From assembly GCA_028692975.1 (NCBI GenBank), contig JAQUWF010000008.1, positions 23,218 through 63,543 of the forward strand: DNA of 40,326 nucleotides, read 5' to 3'. Made by a program: the position numbers and the translations under genes. How positions within the stretch are numbered: the stretch's first letter is position 1; every line of letters starts with the position of its first letter. The DNA is from Lachnospiraceae bacterium. GTDB taxonomy: Bacteria; Bacillota; Clostridia; Lachnospirales; Lachnospiraceae. Below the pieces are notes generated by a model. That model made no database searches. It saw nothing but the letters and a program-made list of their open reading frames with translations, and was not told the DNA's origin. Shown in pieces: positions 39,476-40,326 of the stretch.

Positions 39476-40246
39476 ATGGGAGGCAGAGGAAGTACATCCT
39501 CATTTGTACGGAAGAAGCAACCGGTGCAGGCTCAACCAGCGGCAGTACCACAACCAGACCCAAACGGTTTTAGCGACACTGACAATTCCCAATTCCATGA
39601 TTTATATAATGGGCGTGCATATTACAATCAGCAAAATCTTGACATTGATACAAGAACAGCTTTACAAGACTGGCTTGATCCGAACCAAACAGGCAATACA
39701 CTGTATAACTTTTCACAGAATGTCAATAATGCTATTGCAAGCGGTCAAAAACTCAATGCTCAACAGCAGTTCGCTTATGATAGTATTGTGGATTCTATGC
39801 ACAACCTGGGGCATAATGTAAATCTAACCAGATACGACCATGGTGCATATTTGGATGATGTTCTTTCGATTGCAGGTGTTAGAGGCGGTCACACAGGAAT
39901 GTCCATTTCCCAATTAAAACAGAGTTTGGTTGGTGTGCAGTATCAAGACCCTCGTATACTGTCAACATCTTACAATAACTTTAAAAATGCAACCAATCCA
40001 AACACCTTCACGACACGAGAAGTAAAAATTGAGTATCGTGCAAAGGCAGGTTCGCAAGCGATGATGCCGGGTAAAGGTCCCGGTGGCGATTTTGGAGAAA
40101 TACTTTTAGCTCCTTCTGGACACGGCGGGCATAACAACTATCGCATTGTAGATGTAAAATCATCTGGGAATATGGCAAGACCAAAAGGCGGCAGTGTCAG
40201 CAGTCTTACGATACCGCAAATTACTGTAATCGTTGAAGTCGATTAA
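39476..40246 (+). CDS. ADP-ribosyltransferase-like phage protein
   Basis: 256 residues from ATG 39476 (AAGAGGTGG upstream). After an MGGRGSTSSF start and a Pro/Gln linker, the pattern fits the R-STS-ExE class of ADP-ribosyltransferases: VNLTRYDHGAYL (Arg), PRILSTSYNNF (STS), and DFGEILLAPSG ... NYRIVDVK near the C-terminus. The usual first Glu of ExE is Phe here (F-G-E), so activity is uncertain. Related domains are found in phage head-associated and toxin proteins. The target is unknown. Confidence 0.65.
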   Translation: MGGRGSTSSFVRKKQPVQAQPAAVPQPDPNGFSDTDNSQFHDLYNGRAYYNQQNLDIDTRTALQDWLDPNQTGNTLYNFSQNVNNAIASGQKLNAQQQFAYDSIVDSMHNLGHNVNLTRYDHGAYLDDVLSIAGVRGGHTGMSISQLKQSLVGVQYQDPRILSTSYNNFKNATNPNTFTTREVKIEYRAKAGSQAMMPGKGPGGDFGEILLAPSGHGGHNNYRIVDVKSSGNMARPKGGSVSSLTIPQITVIVEVD

Positions 40247-40261
40247 AAAGGAGGAATATTT

Positions 40262-40326
40262 ATGGCAACCAAGAAAAACAGTATGGAAGATTACGACCGT
40301 TGGGGAACTCCAAAGGGCATTCTTAA
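40262..40326 (+). CDS. Start of next gene, cut by window end
   Basis: ATG 40262 after AAGGAGG, reading MATKKNSMEDYDRWGTPKGI to the window end. Too short to assign; the position suggests a packaging-related protein such as a small terminase subunit. Confidence 0.5.
   Translation, partial: MATKKNSMEDYDRWGTPKGIL

Noticed and set aside
1-40326. CRISPR arrays, tRNA or rRNA genes, insertion sequences
   Set aside because: No regularly spaced identical repeats with unique spacers, no cloverleaf-like segment and no transposase with inverted repeats were recognised by eye. The TGTTAC arrays have irregular spacing and no spacers.

Overview
The window is about 40 kb of a temperate tailed-phage genome, as a prophage or viral contig. 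Gene order, start-codon and Shine-Dalgarno style, moderate GC and the families present (DUF2800, DUF2815, YopX, VapE, DUF4417, a large serine integrase) point to a Bacillota host of class Clostridia, probably Lachnospiraceae. That host is inferred from protein style only. No chromosomal genes, rRNA or tRNA are recognisable. Lysis genes lie directly beside the integrase/repressor block, so the window reads through the unintegrated (attP-containing) arrangement, or has att sites I cannot see.

Layout. 1-5.6 kb: tail and baseplate genes, including tandem small adhesin-like paralogs, ending in an 811-residue receptor-binding protein. 5.4-7.75 kb: a diversity-generating retroelement (DGR) with variable repeat VR1, a hairpin, avd, template repeat TR and a reverse transcriptase. 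7.8-10.3 kb: holin, small lipoprotein and two-domain endolysin. 10.4-10.65 kb: a noncoding array of TGTTAC-type repeats. 10.7-14.6 kb: small accessory genes (YopX, macro domain, several unknown), two of them with in-frame stops. 14.6-17.3 kb: serine integrase and XRE repressor on the minus strand, facing a cro-like gene. 17.3-22.8 kb: DUF2800 nuclease-like, DUF2815 ssDNA-binding-like, a possible structured RNA and a family A DNA polymerase. 22.8-24.2 kb: three tiny membrane proteins and a second, remote DGR target with VR2. 24.2-27 kb: a circularly permuted C5 cytosine methyltransferase and a Dam-type methyltransferase, both frameshifted near poly-G tracts. 27-32.2 kb: small early genes (NADAR, frameshifted HExxH peptidase, MazG-like, PemK/MazF-like, RNase HI). 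32.3-37.3 kb: VapE/D5-type primase-helicase, a second TGTTAC array, VRR-NUC nuclease, SNF2 helicase and a sigma-like regulator. 37.3-40.3 kb: zinc ribbon, YopX-like, HAD, DUF4417 and ADP-ribosyltransferase-like proteins, and the start of a further gene, probably next to the packaging genes.

How it works together. The reverse transcriptase and Avd should copy TR with adenine mutagenesis into VR1 (tail tip, receptor switching) and VR2 (an early-region protein next to membrane proteins). The XRE repressor probably controls at least four promoters, each carrying three 16-bp operator-like sites about 30 bp apart. The replication genes form one long rightward early operon.

Most notable signals: (1) one DGR with two targets about 18 kb apart, whose TR itself looks A-mutagenised; (2) the triple-operator regulon; (3) a cluster of 7-9 nt poly-G tracts, several at reading-frame breaks in methyltransferases; (4) duplicated iteron-like TGTTAC arrays; (5) an ADP-ribosyltransferase-like, a macro-domain and a NADAR protein in one phage.
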